Shown here: positions 1-14,899 of the stretch, in pieces | How the letters are laid out: each line of letters starts with the position of its first letter | Numbering within the stretch: position 1 is the stretch's first letter | Source of the DNA: Acanthosoma haemorrhoidale | Lineage: Eukaryota > Arthropoda > Insecta > Hemiptera > Acanthosomatidae | Length of the DNA stretch: 64,000 bases | Assembly (NCBI GenBank): GCA_930367205.1 | Contig: OV884015.1 | Coordinates: 109,308,509-109,372,508, forward strand | Direction: 5' to 3' | Position numbers and translations under genes: made by a program | Notes under the pieces: model-generated | The model's input: only the letters and a program-made list of their open reading frames with translations | The model's database searches: none | What the model was told of the DNA's origin: nothing

Positions 1-3000
1 TTTTTACGAAATAGCAGGATTGGCAGCAAGAATGTTAGCTCCTGTCGCCTTATGATTTCCTGATACTAAAAGAACGAAAATATAGTCAAAAAGCTAAATT
101 TTGACGAAATAGCAGGATTGGCAGCAAGAATGTTAGCTCCTGTCGCCTTATGATTTCCTGATACTAAAAGAACGAAAATATAGTCAAAAAGCTAAATTTT
201 TACGAAATAGCAGGATTGGCAGCAAGAATGTTAGCTCCTGTCGCCTTATGATTTCCTGATACTAAAAGAACGAAAATATAGTCAAAAAGCTAAATTTTGA
301 CGAAATAGCAGGATTGGCAGCAAGAATGTTAGCTCCTGTCGCCTTATGATTTCCTGATACTAAAAGAACGAAAATATAGTCAAAAAGCTAAATTTTGAAG
401 AAATAGCAGGATTGGCAGCAAGAATGTTAGCTCCTGTCGCCTTATGATTTCCTGATACTAAAAGAACGAAAATATAGTCAAAAAGCTAAATTTTGAAGAA
501 ATAGCAGGATTGGCAGCAAGAATGTTAGCTCCTGTCGCCTTATGATTTCCTGATACTAAAAGAACGAAAATATAGTCAAAAAGCTAAATTTTGAAGAAAT
601 AGCAGGATTGGCAGCAAGAATGTTAGCTCCTGTCGCCTTATGATTTCCTGATACTAAAAGAACGAAAATATAGTCAAAAAGCCGAATTTTTACGAAATAG
701 CAGGATTCAAAGATAAAACGTTAGCTCCTGCCACCTCATGATCTCCTGATACTAAAAGAACGAAAATATAGTCAAAAAGCTAAATTTTGACGAAATAACA
801 GGATTGGCAGCAAGTATGTTAGCTCCTGCCACCTCATGATCTCCTGATACTAAAAGAACGAAAATATAGTCAAAAAGCTAAATTTTGACGAAATAGCAGG
901 ATTGGCAGCAAGAATGTTAGCTCCTGTCGCCTTATGATTTCCTGATACTAAAAGAACGAAAATATAGTCAAAAAGCCGAATTTTTACGAAATAGCAGGAT
1001 TCAAAGATAAAACGCTAGCTCCTGCCACCTCATGATCTCCTGATACTAAAAGAACGAAAATATAGTCAAAAAGCTAAATTTTGACGAAATAACAGGATTG
1101 GCAGCAAGAATGTTAGCTCCTGCCACCTCATGATCTCCTGATACTAAAAGAACGAAAATATTTTCAAAAAGCTAAGTTTTGACGAAATAACAGGATTGGC
1201 TGCAAGAATGTTAGCTCCTGCCACCTCATGATCTCCTGATACTAAAAGAACGAAAATATAGTCAAAAAGCTAAATTTTGACGAAATAACAGGATTGGCAG
1301 CAAGAATGTTAGCTCCTGCCACCTCATGATCTCCTGATACTAAAAGAACGAAAATATTTTCAAAAAGCTAAGTTTTGACGAAATAACAGGATTGGCTGCA
1401 AGAATGTTAGCTCCTGCCACCTCATGATCTCCTGATACTAAAAGAACGAAAATATAGTCAAAAAGCTAAATTTTGACGAAATAACAGGATTGGCAGCAAG
1501 AATGTTAGCTCCTGCCACCTTATGATCTCCTGACACTAAAAGAACGAAAATATAGTCAAAAAGCCGAATTTTTACGAAATAGCAGGATTCAAAGATAAAA
1601 CGTTAGCTCCTGCCACCTCATGATCTCCTGATACTAAAAGAACGAAAATATAGTCAAAAAGCTGAAGTTTTACGAAATAGCAGGATTTGAAGCTGGAAAC
1701 GTAAGCTCCTGCGACCTCATGATCTTCTGATACTAAAAGAACGAAAATATAGTCAAAAAGCTAAATTTTGACGAAATAGCAGGATTCGAAGTTGGAAACG
1801 TTAGCTCCTGCCACCTCATGATCTCCTGATACTAAAAGTACGAAAATATAGTCAAAAAGCTAAATTTTGACGAAATAACAGGATTGGCAGCAAGAATGTT
1901 AGCTCCTGCCACCTCATGATTTCCTGATACTAAAAGAACGAATATATATACAAAAAGCCGAATTTTTACGAAATAACAGGATTGGCAGCAAGAATGTTAG
2001 CTCCTGCCACCTCATGATCTCCTGATACTAAAAGAACGAATATATAGGCAAAAAGCCGAATTTTTACGAAATAGCAGGATTCAAAGATAAAACGTTAGCT
2101 CCTGCCACCTCATGATCTCCTGATACTAAAAAATCAAAAATATAGTCAAAAAGCCGAAGTTTTACGAAATAGCAGGATTCGAAGTTGGAAACGTTAGCTC
2201 CTGCCACCTCATGATCTCCTGATACTAAAAGTACGAAAATATAGTCAAAAAGCTAAATTTTGACGAAATAACAGGATTGGCAGCAAGAATGTTAGCTCCT
2301 GCCACCTCATGATTTCCTGATACTAAAAGAACAAATATATAGACAAAAAGCCGAAGTTTTACGAAATAGCAGGATTTGAAGCTGGAAACGTAAGCTCCTG
2401 AACCTCATGATCTCCTGATACTAAAAGAACGAAAATATAGTCAAAAAGCAAATTTTCTCTAAATAGCAGGATTCGAAGTTGGAAACGTTAGCTCCTGCCA
2501 CCTCATGATCTCCTGATACTAAACGAACGAAATTATAATAAAAAAACCGAACTTTTACAAAATAGCAGGATTCGAACCGGAAAAAGATAGCTCCTTCTGC
2601 CCTATGATCTCCTGATACTAATAGAATGAAATATAGTCAAAATACCGAATTTGTACGAAATAGCGGGATTAGCAGCTAGAACGTTGGCTCCTGCCACCTC
2701 ATGATCTCCTGATACTAAAAGAACGAATATATAGACAAAAAGCCGAATTTCTACGAAATAGAAGATTGGCAGCTAGAACGTTAGCTCCTTCCATTTTATG
2801 ATCTCCTGATACTAAAAGAACGAATATATAGACAAAAAGCCGAATTTTTACGAAATAGCAGGATTCAAAGATAAAACGTTAGCTCCTGCCACCTCATGAT
2901 CTCCTGATACTAAAAGATCAAAAATATAGTCAAAAAGCCGAAGTTTTACGAAATAGCAGGATTTGAAGCTGGAAACGTTAGCTCCTGCGACCTCATGATC

Positions 3001-4803
3001 TCCTGATACTAAAAGAACGAAAATATAGTCAAAAAGCAAATTTTCTCTAAATAGCAGGATTCAAAGTTGGAAACGTTAACTCCTGCCACCCCATGATCTC
3101 CTGATACTAAACGAACGAAAATATAGTCAAAAACCGAATATTGGAGAAATAGCAGGATTCGAGCCTGGAAACGTTAGCTCCTACCACCTCATGGTCTCCT
3201 GATACTAAAAGAACAAAAATATAGTCAAAAAGCCAAATTTTTAAGAAATAACAGGATTCGTAGCAAGAATGTTAGCTCCAGCCGCCTCATGATCTCCTGA
3301 TAGTAAAAGGACCAAAATATAGTCAAAAAGCCGAACTTTTACGAAATAGCAGGATTGGCAGCTAGAACGTTAGCTCCTGCCACCTTATGATCTCCTGATA
3401 CTAAAAGAACGAATATATAGACAAAAAGCCGAATTTCTACGAAATAGAAGATTGGCAGCTAGAACGTTAGCTCCTTCCACCTTATGATCTCCTGATACTA
3501 AAAGAACGAATATATAGACAAAAAGCCGAATTTTTACGAAATAGCGGGATTCAAAGATAAAACGTTAGCTCCTGCCACCTCATGATCTCCTGATACTAAA
3601 AGATCAAAAATATAGTCAAAAAGCCGAACTTTTACGAAATAGCAGGATTCGAACCGGAAAAAGATAGCTCCTTCTGCCTTATGATCTCCTGATACTAATA
3701 GAATGAAATATAGTCAAAATGCCGAATTTGTACGAAATATCAGAATTGGCAGCTAGAACATTAGCTCCTGCCACCTTATGATCTCCTGATACTAAAAGAA
3801 CGATAAAATAGACAAAAAGCTAAATTTTGACGAAATAACAGGATTGGCAGCAAGAATGTTAGCTCCTGCCGCCTCATGATCTCCTGATAATAAAAGAACG
3901 AAAATATAGTCAAAAAGCCTAATTTTCACGAAATTGCATGATTTGAAGCTGTAAACATTAGCTCCTGCCGCCTTATGATCTCCTGATACTAAAAGGACGA
4001 AAATATAGTCAAAAAGCCAAATTTTTACGAAATAGCATGATTCGAAGCTGGAAACGTTAGCTCCTGCCACCTCATGATCTCCTGATACTAAAAGAACGAA
4101 TATATAGACAAAAAGCCGAATTTTTACGAAATAGCAGGATTCAAAGATAAAACGTTAGCTCCTGCCACCTCATGATCTCCTGATACTAAAAGATCAAAAA
4201 TATAGTCAAAAAGCCGAAGTTTTACGAAATAGCAGGATTTGAAGCTGGAAACGTTAGCTCCTGCGACCTCATGATCTCCTGATACTAAAAGAACGAAAAT
4301 ATAGTCAAAAAGCAAATTTTCTCTAAATAGCAGGATTCGATGTTGGAAACGTTAGCTCCCACCACCTCATGATCTCCTGATACTAAAAGAACGAAATTAT
4401 AGTAAAAAAACCGAACTTTTACGAAATAGCAGGATTCAAACCGGAAAAAGATAGCTCCTTCTGCCTTATGATCTCCTGATACTAATAGAATGAAATATAG
4501 TCAAAATGCCGAATTTGTACGAAATAGCGGGATTAGCAGCTAGAACGTTGGCTCCTGCCACCTCATGATCTCCTGATAGTAAAAGAACGAATATATAGAC
4601 AAAAAGCCGAATTTTTACGAAATAGCAGGATTGAAAGATAAAACGTTAGCTCCTGCCACCTCATGATCTCCTGATACTAAAAGATCAAAAATATAGTCAA
4701 AAAGCCGAAGTTTTACGAAATAGCAGGATTTGAAGCTGGAAACGTTAGCTCCTGCAACCTCATGATCTCCTGATACTAAAAGAACGAAAATATAGTCAAA
4801 AAG

Positions 4804-5560
4804 CAAATTTTCTCTAAATAGCAGGATTCAAAGTTGGAAACGTTAACTCCTGCCACCCCATGATCTCCTGATACTAAACGAACGAAAATATAGTCAAAAA
4901 CCGAATATTAGAGAAATAGCAGGATTCGAGCCTGGAAACGTTAGCTCCTACCACCTCATGGTCTCCTGATACTAAAAGAACAAAAATATAGTCAAAAAGC
5001 CAAATTTTTAAGAAATAACAGGATTCGTAGCAAGAATGTTAGCTCCAGCCGCCTCATGATCTCCTGATAGTAAAAGGACCAAAATATAGTCAAAAAGCCG
5101 AACTTTTACGAAATAGCAGGATTGGCAGCTAGAACGTTAGCTCCTGCCACCTTATGATCTCCTGATACTAAAAGAACGAATATATAGACAAAAAGCCGAA
5201 TTTCTACGAAATAGAAGATTGGCAGCTAGAACGTTAGCTCCTTCCACCTTATGATCTCCTGATACTAAAAGAACGAATATATAGACAAAAAGCCGAATTT
5301 TTACGAAATAGCGGGATTCAAAGATAAAACGTTAGCTCCTGCCACCTCATGATCTCCTGATACTAAAAGATCAAAAATATAGTCAAAAAGCCGAACTTTT
5401 ACGAAATAGCAGGATTCGAACCGGAAAAAGATAGCTCCTTCTGCCTTATGATCTCCTGATACTAATAGAATGAAATATAGTCAAAATGCCGAATTTGTAC
5501 GAAATATCAGAATTGGCAGCAAGAATGTTAGCTCCTGCCGCCTCATGATCTCCTGATAAT
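4804..5560. repeat. Block repeated from about 3036-3790 (offset 1768 bp, 18 monomers)
   Basis: The unit with ccaccccatgatctcc occurs at about 3087 and 4855. It is followed in both places by the ccgaatatt, caaatttttaag, agcagctagaac and ccgaatttctacg units in the same order, which gives a duplication of 18 monomers. Confidence 0.7.
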
Positions 5561-8500
5561 AAAAGAACGAAAATATAGTCAAAAAGCCTAATTTTCACGA
5601 AATTGCATGATTTGAAGCTGTAAACATTAGCTCCTGCCGCCTTATGATCTCCTGATACTAAAAGGACGAAAATATAGTCAAAAAGCCAAATTTTTACGAA
5701 ATAGCATGATTCGAAGCTGGAAACGTTAGCTCCTGCCACCTCATGATCTCCTGATACTAAAAGAACGAAAATATAGTCAAAAAGCCAAATTTTTACGAAA
5801 TAGCATGATTCGAAGCTGGAAACGTTAGCTCCTGCCACCTCATGATCTCCTGATACTAAAAGAACGAAAATATAGTCAAAAAGCTAAATTTTGACGAAAT
5901 AGCAGGATTGGCAGCAAGAATGTTAGCTCCTGCCACCTCATGATCTCCTGATACTAAAAGAACGATAAAATAGACAAAAAGCTAAATTTTGACGATATAA
6001 CAGGATTGGCAGCAAGAATTTTAGCTCCTGCCGCCTCATGATCTCCTGATAATAAAAGAACGAAAATATAGTCAAAAAGCCTAATTTTCACGAAATTGCA
6101 TGATTTGAAGCTGTAAACATTAGCTCCTGCCGCCTTATGATCTCCTGATACTAAAAGGACGAAAATATAGTCAAAAAGCCAAATTTTTACGAAATAGCAT
6201 GATTCGAGCTGGAAACGTTAGCTCCTGCCACCTCATGATCTCCTGATACTAAAAGATCAAAAATATAGTCAAAAAGCCAAATTTTTACGAAATAGCATGA
6301 TTCGAAGCTGGAAACGTTAGCTCCTGCCACCTCATGATCTCCTGATACTAAAAGAACGAAAATATAGTCAAAAAGCTAAATTTTGACGAAATAGCAGGAT
6401 TGGCAGCAAGAATGTTAGCTCCTGCCACCTCATGATCTCCTGATACTAAAAGATCAAAAATATAGTCAAAAAGCCGAAGTTTTACGAAAAAGCAGGATTT
6501 GAAGCTGGAAACGTTAGCTCCTGCGACCTCATGATCTCCTGATACTAAAAGAACGAAATTATAGTCAAAAAGCCGATTTTTCACGAAATAGCAGGATTCG
6601 AACTGGAAAAAGATAGCTCCTTATGCCTTATGATCTCCTGATACTAATAGAATGAAATATAGTCAAAATGCCGAATTTGTACGAAATAGCAGGATTGAAA
6701 GATAAAACGTTAGCTCCTGCCACCTCATGATCTCCTGATACTAAACGAACGAAAATATAGTCAAAAAGCAAATTTTCTCTAAATAGCAGGATTCGGTGTT
6801 GGAAACGTTAGCTCCCACCACCTCATGATTTCCTGAAACTAAAAGAACGAAATTATAATAAAAAAACCGATTTTTTACGAAATAGCAGGATTCGAACCGG
6901 AAAAAGATAGCTCCTTCTGCCCTATGATCTCCTGATACTAATAGAATGAAATATAGTCAAAATACCGAATTTGTACGAAATAGCGGGATTAGCAGCTAGA
7001 ACGTTGGCTCCTGCCACCTCATGATCTCCTGATACTAAAAGAACGAATATATAGACAAAAAGCCGAATTTCTACGAAATAGAAGATTGGCAGCTAGAACG
7101 TTAGCTCCTTCCATTTTATGATCTCCTGATACTAAAAGAACGAATATATAGACAAAAAGCCGAATTTTTCCGAAATAGCAGGATTCAAAGATAAAACGTT
7201 AGCTCCTGCCACCTCATGATCTCCTGATACTAAAAGAACGAAAATATAGTCAAAATGCCGATTTTTTCAAAATAGCAGGATTCAAAGCTGGAAACGTTAG
7301 CTCCTGCCACCTCATGATCTCCTGATACTAAAAGAACGAAAATGTAGTCAAAAAGCGAACATTAGAGAAATAGCAAGATTCGAGCCTGGAAACGTTAGCT
7401 CCCACCACCTCATGATCTCCTGATACTAAAAGAACGAAAATATAGTCAAAAAGCTAATTTTCTCTAAATAGCTGGATTCGAAGTTGGAATCGTTAGCTCC
7501 CACCACCTCATGATCTCCTGATACTAAAAGAACTAAATTATAGTCAAAAAACCGAACTTTTACGAAATAGCAGGATTTGAACCGGAAAAAGATAGCTCCT
7601 TCTGCCTTATGATCTCCTGATACTAAAAGAACGAAAATATAGTCAAAAAACCAAACTTTTACGAAATAGCAGGATTCGAACCGGAAAAAGATAGCTCCTA
7701 CTGCCTTACGATCTCCTGATACTAATAGAATGAAATGTGGTCAAAATGCCGAATTTGTACGAAATAGCGGGATTAGCAGCTAGAACATTGGCTCCTGCCA
7801 CCTCATGATCTCCTGATAGTAAAAGAACGAAAATATAGTCAAAAAGCACTACTTTTACGAAATACCAGGATTGGCAGCTAGAACATTAGCTCCTGCTGCC
7901 TTATGATTTCCTGATACTAAAAGAACAAAAATATAGTCAAAAAGCCGAAGTTTTACGAAATAGCAGGATTTAAAGCTGGAAACGTTAGCTCCTGCGACCT
8001 CATGATCTCCTGATACTAAAAGAACGAAAATATAGTCAAAAAGCAAATTTTCTCTAAATAGCAGGATTCAAAGTTGGAAACGTTAACTCCTGCCACCTCA
8101 TGATCTCCTGATACTAAACGAACGAAAATATAGTCAAAAACCGAATATTAGAGGAATAGCAGGATTCGAGCCTGGAAACGTTAGCTCCTACCACCTCATG
8201 GTCTCCTGATACTAAAAGAACAAAAATATAGTCAAAAAGCAAAATTTTTAAGAAATAACAGGATTGGCAGCAAGAATGTTAGCTTCTGTCGCCTTATGAT
8301 TTTCTGATACTAAAAGAACGAAAATATAGTCGAAAAGCTACATTTTGACGAAATAGCAGGATTGGCAGCAAGAATGTTAGCTCCTGTCGCCTTATGATTT
8401 CCTGATACTAAAAGAACGAAAATATAGTCAAAAAGCAAAATTTTGACGAAATAGCAGGATTGGCAGCAAGAATGTTAGCTCCTGTCGCCTTATGATTTCC

Positions 8501-8629
8501 TGATACTAAAAGAACGAAAATATAGTCAAAAAGCTAAATTTTGAGGAAATAGCAGGATTGGCAGCAAGAATGTTAGCTCCTGTCGCCTTATGATTTCCTG
8601 ATACTAAAAGAACGAAAATATAGTCAAAA

Positions 8630-10195
8630 AGCCGAATTTTTACGAAATAGCAGGATTCAAAGATAAAACGTTAGCTCCTGCCACCTCATGATCTCCTGAT
8701 ACTAAAAGAACGAAAATATAGTCAAAAAGCTAAATTTTGACGAAATAACAGGATTGGCAGCAAGAATGTTAGCTCCTGCCACCTCATGATCTTCTGATAC
8801 TAAAAGAACGAAAATATTTTCAAAAAGCTAAATTTTGACGAAATAACAGGATTGGCCGCAAGAATGTTAGCTCCTGCCACCTCATGATCTCCTGATACTA
8901 AAAGAACGAAAATATAGTCAAAAAGCTAAATTTTGACGAAATAACAGGATTGGCAGCAAGAATGTTAGCTCCTGCCACCTTATGATCTCCTGACACTAAA
9001 AGAACGAAAATATAGTCAAAAAGCCGAATTTTTACGAAATAGCAGGATTCAAAGATAAAACGTTAGCTCCTGCCACCTCATGATCTCCTGATACTAAAAG
9101 AACGAAAATATAGTCAAAAAGCCGAAGTTTTACGAAATAGCAGGATTTGAAGCTGGAAACGTAAGCTCCTGCGACCTCATGATCTTCTGATACTAAAAGA
9201 ACGAAAATATAGTCAAAAAGCTAAATTTTGACGAAATAGCAGGATTCGAAGTTGGAAACGTTAGCTCCTGCCACCTCATGATCTCCTGATACTAAAAGTA
9301 CGAAATATAGTCAAAAAGCTAAATTTTGACGAAATAACAGGATTGGCAGCAAGAATGTTAGCTCCTGCCACCTCATGATTTCCTGATACTAAAAGAACGA
9401 ATATATATACAAAAAGCCGAATTTTTACGAAATAGCAGGATTCAAAGATAAAACGTTAGCTCCTGCCACCTCATGATCTCCTGATACTAAAAGAACGAAA
9501 ATATAGTCAAAAAGCTAAATTTTGACGAAATAACAGGATTGGCAGCAAGAATGTTAGCTCCTGCCACCTCATGATCTCCTGATACTAAAAGAACGAAAAT
9601 ATTTTCAAAAAGCTAAATTTTGACGAAATAACAGGATTGGCTGCAAGAATGTTAGCTCCTGCCACCTCATGATCTCCTGATACTAAAAGAACGAAAATAT
9701 AGTCAAAAAGCTAAATTTTGACGAAATAACAGGATTGGCAGCAAGAATGTTAGCTCCTGCCACCTTATGATCTCCTGACACTAAAAGAACGAAAATATAG
9801 TCAAAAAGCCGAATTTTTACGAAATAGCAGGATTCAAAGATAAAACGTTAGCTCCTGCCACCTCATGATCTCCTGATACTAAAAGAACGAAAATATAGTC
9901 AAAAAGCCGAAGTTTTACGAAATAGCAGGATTTGAAGCTGGAAACGTAAGCTCCTGCGACCTCATGATCTTCTGATACTAAAAGAACGAAAATATAGTCA
10001 AAAAGCTAAATTTTGACGAAATAGCAGGATTCGAAGTTGGAAACGTTAGCTCCTGCCACCTCATGATCTCCTGATACTAAAAGTACGAAATATAGTCAAA
10101 AAGCTAAATTTTGACGAAATAACAGGATTGGCAGCAAGAATGTTAGCTCCTGCCACCTAATGATTTCCTGATACTAAAAGAACGAATATATATAC
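8630..10195. repeat. Tandem duplication of an 8-monomer block (785 bp)
   Basis: Two consecutive blocks of eight monomers have the same order of variants, including a rare unit with atattttcaaaaag. The motif tacgaaatagcaggattc opens the blocks at 8641 and 9426. Both blocks share a one-base deletion (agtacgaaatatag instead of agtacgaaaatatag) near 9300 and 10,085, which marks them as copies of each other rather than independent arrangements. Confidence 0.85.
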
Positions 10196-13100
10196 AAAAA
10201 GCCGAATTTTTACGAAATAACAGGATTGGCAGCAAGAATGTTAGCTCCTGCCACCTCATGATCTCCTGATACTAAAAGAACGAATATATAGGCAAAAAGC
10301 CGAATTTTTACGAAATAGCAGGATTCAAAGATAAAACGTTAGCTCCTGCCACCTCATGATCTCCTGATACTAAAAGATCAAAAATATAGTCAAAAAGCCG
10401 AAGTTTTACGAAATAGCAGGATTCGAAGTTGGAAACGTTAGCTCCTGCCACCTCATGATCTCCTGATACTAAAAGTACGAAAATATAGTCAAAAAGCTAA
10501 ATTTTGACGAAATAACAGGATTGGCAGCAAGAATGTTAGCTCCTGCCACCTCATGATTTCCTGATACTAAAAGAACGAATATATAGACAAAAAGCCGAAT
10601 TTTTACGAAATAGCAGGATTCAAAGATAAAACGTTAGCTCCTGCCACCTCATGATCTCCTGATACTAAAAGATCAAAAATATAGTCAAAAAGCCGAAGTT
10701 TTACGAAATAGCAGGATTTGAAGCTGGAAACGTAAGCTCCTGCGACCTCATGATCTCCTGATACTAAAAGAACGAAAATATAGTCAAAAAGCGAACATTA
10801 GAGAAATAGCTGGATTTGAGCCTGGAAACGTTAGCTCCTACCACCTCATGATCTCCTGATACTAAAAGAACAAAAATATAGTCAAAAAGCGAAATTTTTA
10901 AGAAATAACAGGATTTGCAGCAAAAATGTTAGCTCCTGCCGCCTCATGATATCCTGATAGTAAAAGGACCAAAATATAGTCAAAAAGCCGAACTTTTACG
11001 AAATAGCAGGATTGGCAGCTAGAACGTTAGCTCCTGCCACCTCATGATCTCCTGATACTAAAAGATCAAAAATATAGTCAAAAAGCCGAAGTTTTACGAA
11101 ATAGCAGGATTTGAAGCTGGAAACGTAAGCTTCTGCGACCTCATGATCTCCTGATACTAAAAGAACGAAAATATAGTCAAAAAGCTAAATTTTTACGAAA
11201 TAGCAGGATTGGCAGCAAGAATGTTAGCTCCTGCTACTCATGATCTCCTGATACTAAAAGAACGAAAATATAGTCAAAAAGCTAAATTTTGACGAAATAA
11301 CAGGATTGGCAGCAAGAATGTTAGCTCCTGCCACCTCATGATCTCCTGATACTAAAAGAACGAATATATAGGCAAAAAGCCGAATTTTTACGAAATAGCA
11401 GGATTCAAAGATAAAACGTTAGCTCCTGCCACCTCATAATCTCCTGATACTAAAAGATCAAAAATATAGTCAAAAAGCCGAAGTTTTACGAAATAGCAGG
11501 ATTTGAAGCTGGAAACGTAAGCTCCTGCGACCTCATGATCTCCTGATACTAAAAGAACGAAAATATAGTCAAAAAGCTAAATTTTGACGAAATAGCAGGA
11601 TTCGAAGTTGGAAACGTTAGCTCCTGCCACCTCGTGATCTCCTGATACTAAAAGTACGAAAATATAGTCAAAAAGCTAAATTTTGACGAAATAACAGGAT
11701 TGGCAGCAAGAATGTTAGCTCCTGCCACCTCATGATTTCCTGATACTAAAAGAACGAATATATAGACAAAAAGCCAAATTTTTACGAAATAGCAGGATTC
11801 AAAGATAAAACGTTAGCTCCTGCCACCTCATGATCTCCTGATACTAAAAGATCAAAAATATAGTCAAAAAGCCGAAGTTTTACGAAATAGCAGGATTTGA
11901 AGCTGGAAACGTAAGCTCCTGTGACCTCATGATCTCCTGATACTAAAAGAACGAAAATATAGTCAAAAAGCAAATTTTCTCTAAATAGCAGGATTCAAAG
12001 TTGGAAACGTTAGCTCCTGCGACCTCATGATCTCCTGATACTAAAAGAACGAAAATATAGTCAAAAAGCTAAATTTTTACGAAATAACAGGATTGGCAGC
12101 AAGAATGTTAGCTCCTGCCACCTCATGATCTCCTGATACTAAAAGAACGAATATATAGGCAAAAAGCCGAATTTTTACGAAATAGCAGGATTCAAAGATA
12201 AAACGTTAGCTCCTGCCACCTCATGATCTCCTGATACTAAAAGAACGAAAATATAGTCAAAAAGCCGAAGTTTTACGAAATAGCAGGATTTGAAGCTGGA
12301 AACGTAAGCTCCTGCGACCTCATGATCTTCTGATACTAAAAGAACGAAAATATAGTCAAAAAGCTAAATTTTGACGAAATAGCAGGATTCGAAGTTGGAA
12401 ACGTTAGCTCCTGCCACCTCATGATCTCCTGATACTAAAAGTACGAAAATATAGTCAAAAAGCTAAATTTTGACGAAATAACAGGATTGGCAGCAAGAAT
12501 GTTAGCTCCTGCCACCTCATGATTTCCTGATACTAAAAGAACGAATATATATACAAAAAGCCGAATTTTTACGAAATAACAGGATTGGCAGCAAGAATGT
12601 TAGCTCCTGCCACCTCATGATCTCCTGATACTAAAAGAACGAATATATAGGCAAAAAGCCGAATTTTTACGAAATAGCAGGATTCAAAGATAAAACGTTA
12701 GCTCCTGCCACCTCATGATCTCCTGATACTAAAAGATCAAAAATATAGTAAAAAAGCCGAAGTTTTACGAAATAGCAGGATTTGAAGCTGGAAACGTAAG
12801 CTCCTGCGACCTCATGATCTCCTGATACTAAAAGAACGAAAATATAGTCAAAAAGCAAATTTTCTCTAAATAGCAGGATTCGAAGTTGGAAACGTTAGCT
12901 CCTGCCACCTCATGATCTCCTGATACTAAACGAACGAAATTATAATAAAAAAACCGAACTTTTACGAAATAGCAGGATTCGAACCGGAAAAAGATAGCTC
13001 CTTCTGCCCTATGATCTCCTGATACTAATAGAATGAAATATAGTCAAAATACCGAATTTGTACGAAATAGCGGGATTAGCAGCTAGAACGTTGGCTCCTG

Positions 13101-14899
13101 CCACCTCATGATCTCCTGATACTAAAAGAACGAATATATAGACAAAAAGCCGAATTTTTCCGAAATAGCAGGATTCAAAGATAAAACGTTAGCTCCTGCC
13201 ACCTCATGATCTCCTGATACTAAAAGAACGAAAATATAGTCAAAATGCCGATTTTTTCAAAATAGCAGGATTCAAAGCTGGAAACGTTAGCTCCTGCCAC
13301 CTCATGATCTCCTGATACTAAAAGAACGAAAATGTAGTCAAAAACCGAACATTAGAGAAATAGCAAGATTCGAGCCTGGAAACGTTAGCTCCCACCACCT
13401 CATGATCTCCTGATACTAAAAGAACGAAAATATAGTCAAAAAGCAAATTTTCTCTAAATAGCAGGATTCGATGTTGGAAACGTTAGCTCCCACCACCTCA
13501 TGATCTCCTGATACTAAAAGAACGAAATTATAGTAAAAAAAACCGAACTTTTACGAAATAGCAGGATTCAAACCGGAAAAAGATAGCTCCTTCTGCCTTA
13601 TGATCTCCTGATACTAATAGAATGAAATATAGTCAAAATGCCGAATTTGTACGAAATAGCGGGATTAGCAGCTAGAACGTTGGCTCCTGCCACCTCATGA
13701 TCTCCTGATAGTAAAAGAACGAATATATAGACAAAAAGCCGAATTTTTACGAAATAGCAGGATTGAAAGATAAAACGTTAGCTCCTGCCACCTCATGATC
13801 TCCTGATACTAAAAGATCAAAAATATAGTCAAAAAGCCGAAGTTTTACGAAATAGCAGGATTTGAAGCTGGAAACGTTAGCTCCTGCAACCTCATGATCT
13901 CCTGATACTAAAAGAACGAAAATATAGTCAAAAAGCAAATTTTCTCTAAATAGCAGGATTCAAAGTTGGAAACGTTAACTCCTGCCACCCCATGATCTCC
14001 TGATACTAAACGAACGAAAATATAGTCAAAAACCGAATATTAGAGAAATAGCAGGATTCGAGCCTGGAAACGTTAGCTCCTACCACCTCATGGTCTCCTG
14101 ATACTAAAAGAACAAAAATATAGTCAAAAAGCCAAATTTTTAAGAAATAACAGGATTCGTAGCAAGAATGTTAGCTCCAGCCGCCTCATGATCTCCTGAT
14201 AGTAAAAGGACCAAAATATAGTCAAAAAGCCGAACTTTTACGAAATAGCAGGATTGGCAGCTAGAACGTTAGCTCCTGCCACCTTATGATCTCCTGATAC
14301 TAAAAGAACGAAAATATAGTCAAAAAGCCGAATTTCTACGAAATAGAAGATTGGCAGCTAGAACGTTAGCTCCTTCCACCTTATGATCTCCTGATACTAA
14401 AAGAACGAATATATAGACAAAAAGCCGAATTTTTACGAAATAGCGGGATTCAAAGATAAAACGTTAGCTCCTGCCACCTCATGATCTCCTGATACTAAAA
14501 GATCAAAAATATAGTCAAAAAGCCGAACTTTTACGAAATAGCAGGATTCGAACCGGAAAAAGATAGCTCCTTCTGCCTTATGATCTCCTGATACTAATAG
14601 AATGAAATATAGTCAAAATGCCGAATTTGTACGAAATATCAGAATTGGCAGCTAGAACATTAGCTCCTGCCACCTTATGATCTCCTGATACTAAAAGAAC
14701 GATAAAATAGACAAAAAGCTAAATTTTGACGAAATAACAGGATTGGCAGCAAGAATGTTAGCTCCTGCCGCCTCATGATCTCCTGATAATAAAAGAACGA
14801 AAATATAGTCAAAAAGCCTAATTTTCACGAAATTGCATGATTTGAAGCTGTAAACATTAGCTCCTGCCGCCTTATGATCTCCTGATACTAAAAGGACGA

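Noticed and set aside
14522..14600. A functional tRNA gene in the satellite
   Set aside because: Only the B-box motif is good. The T-stem bases around it pair poorly and no acceptor stem or anticodon arm can be drawn.
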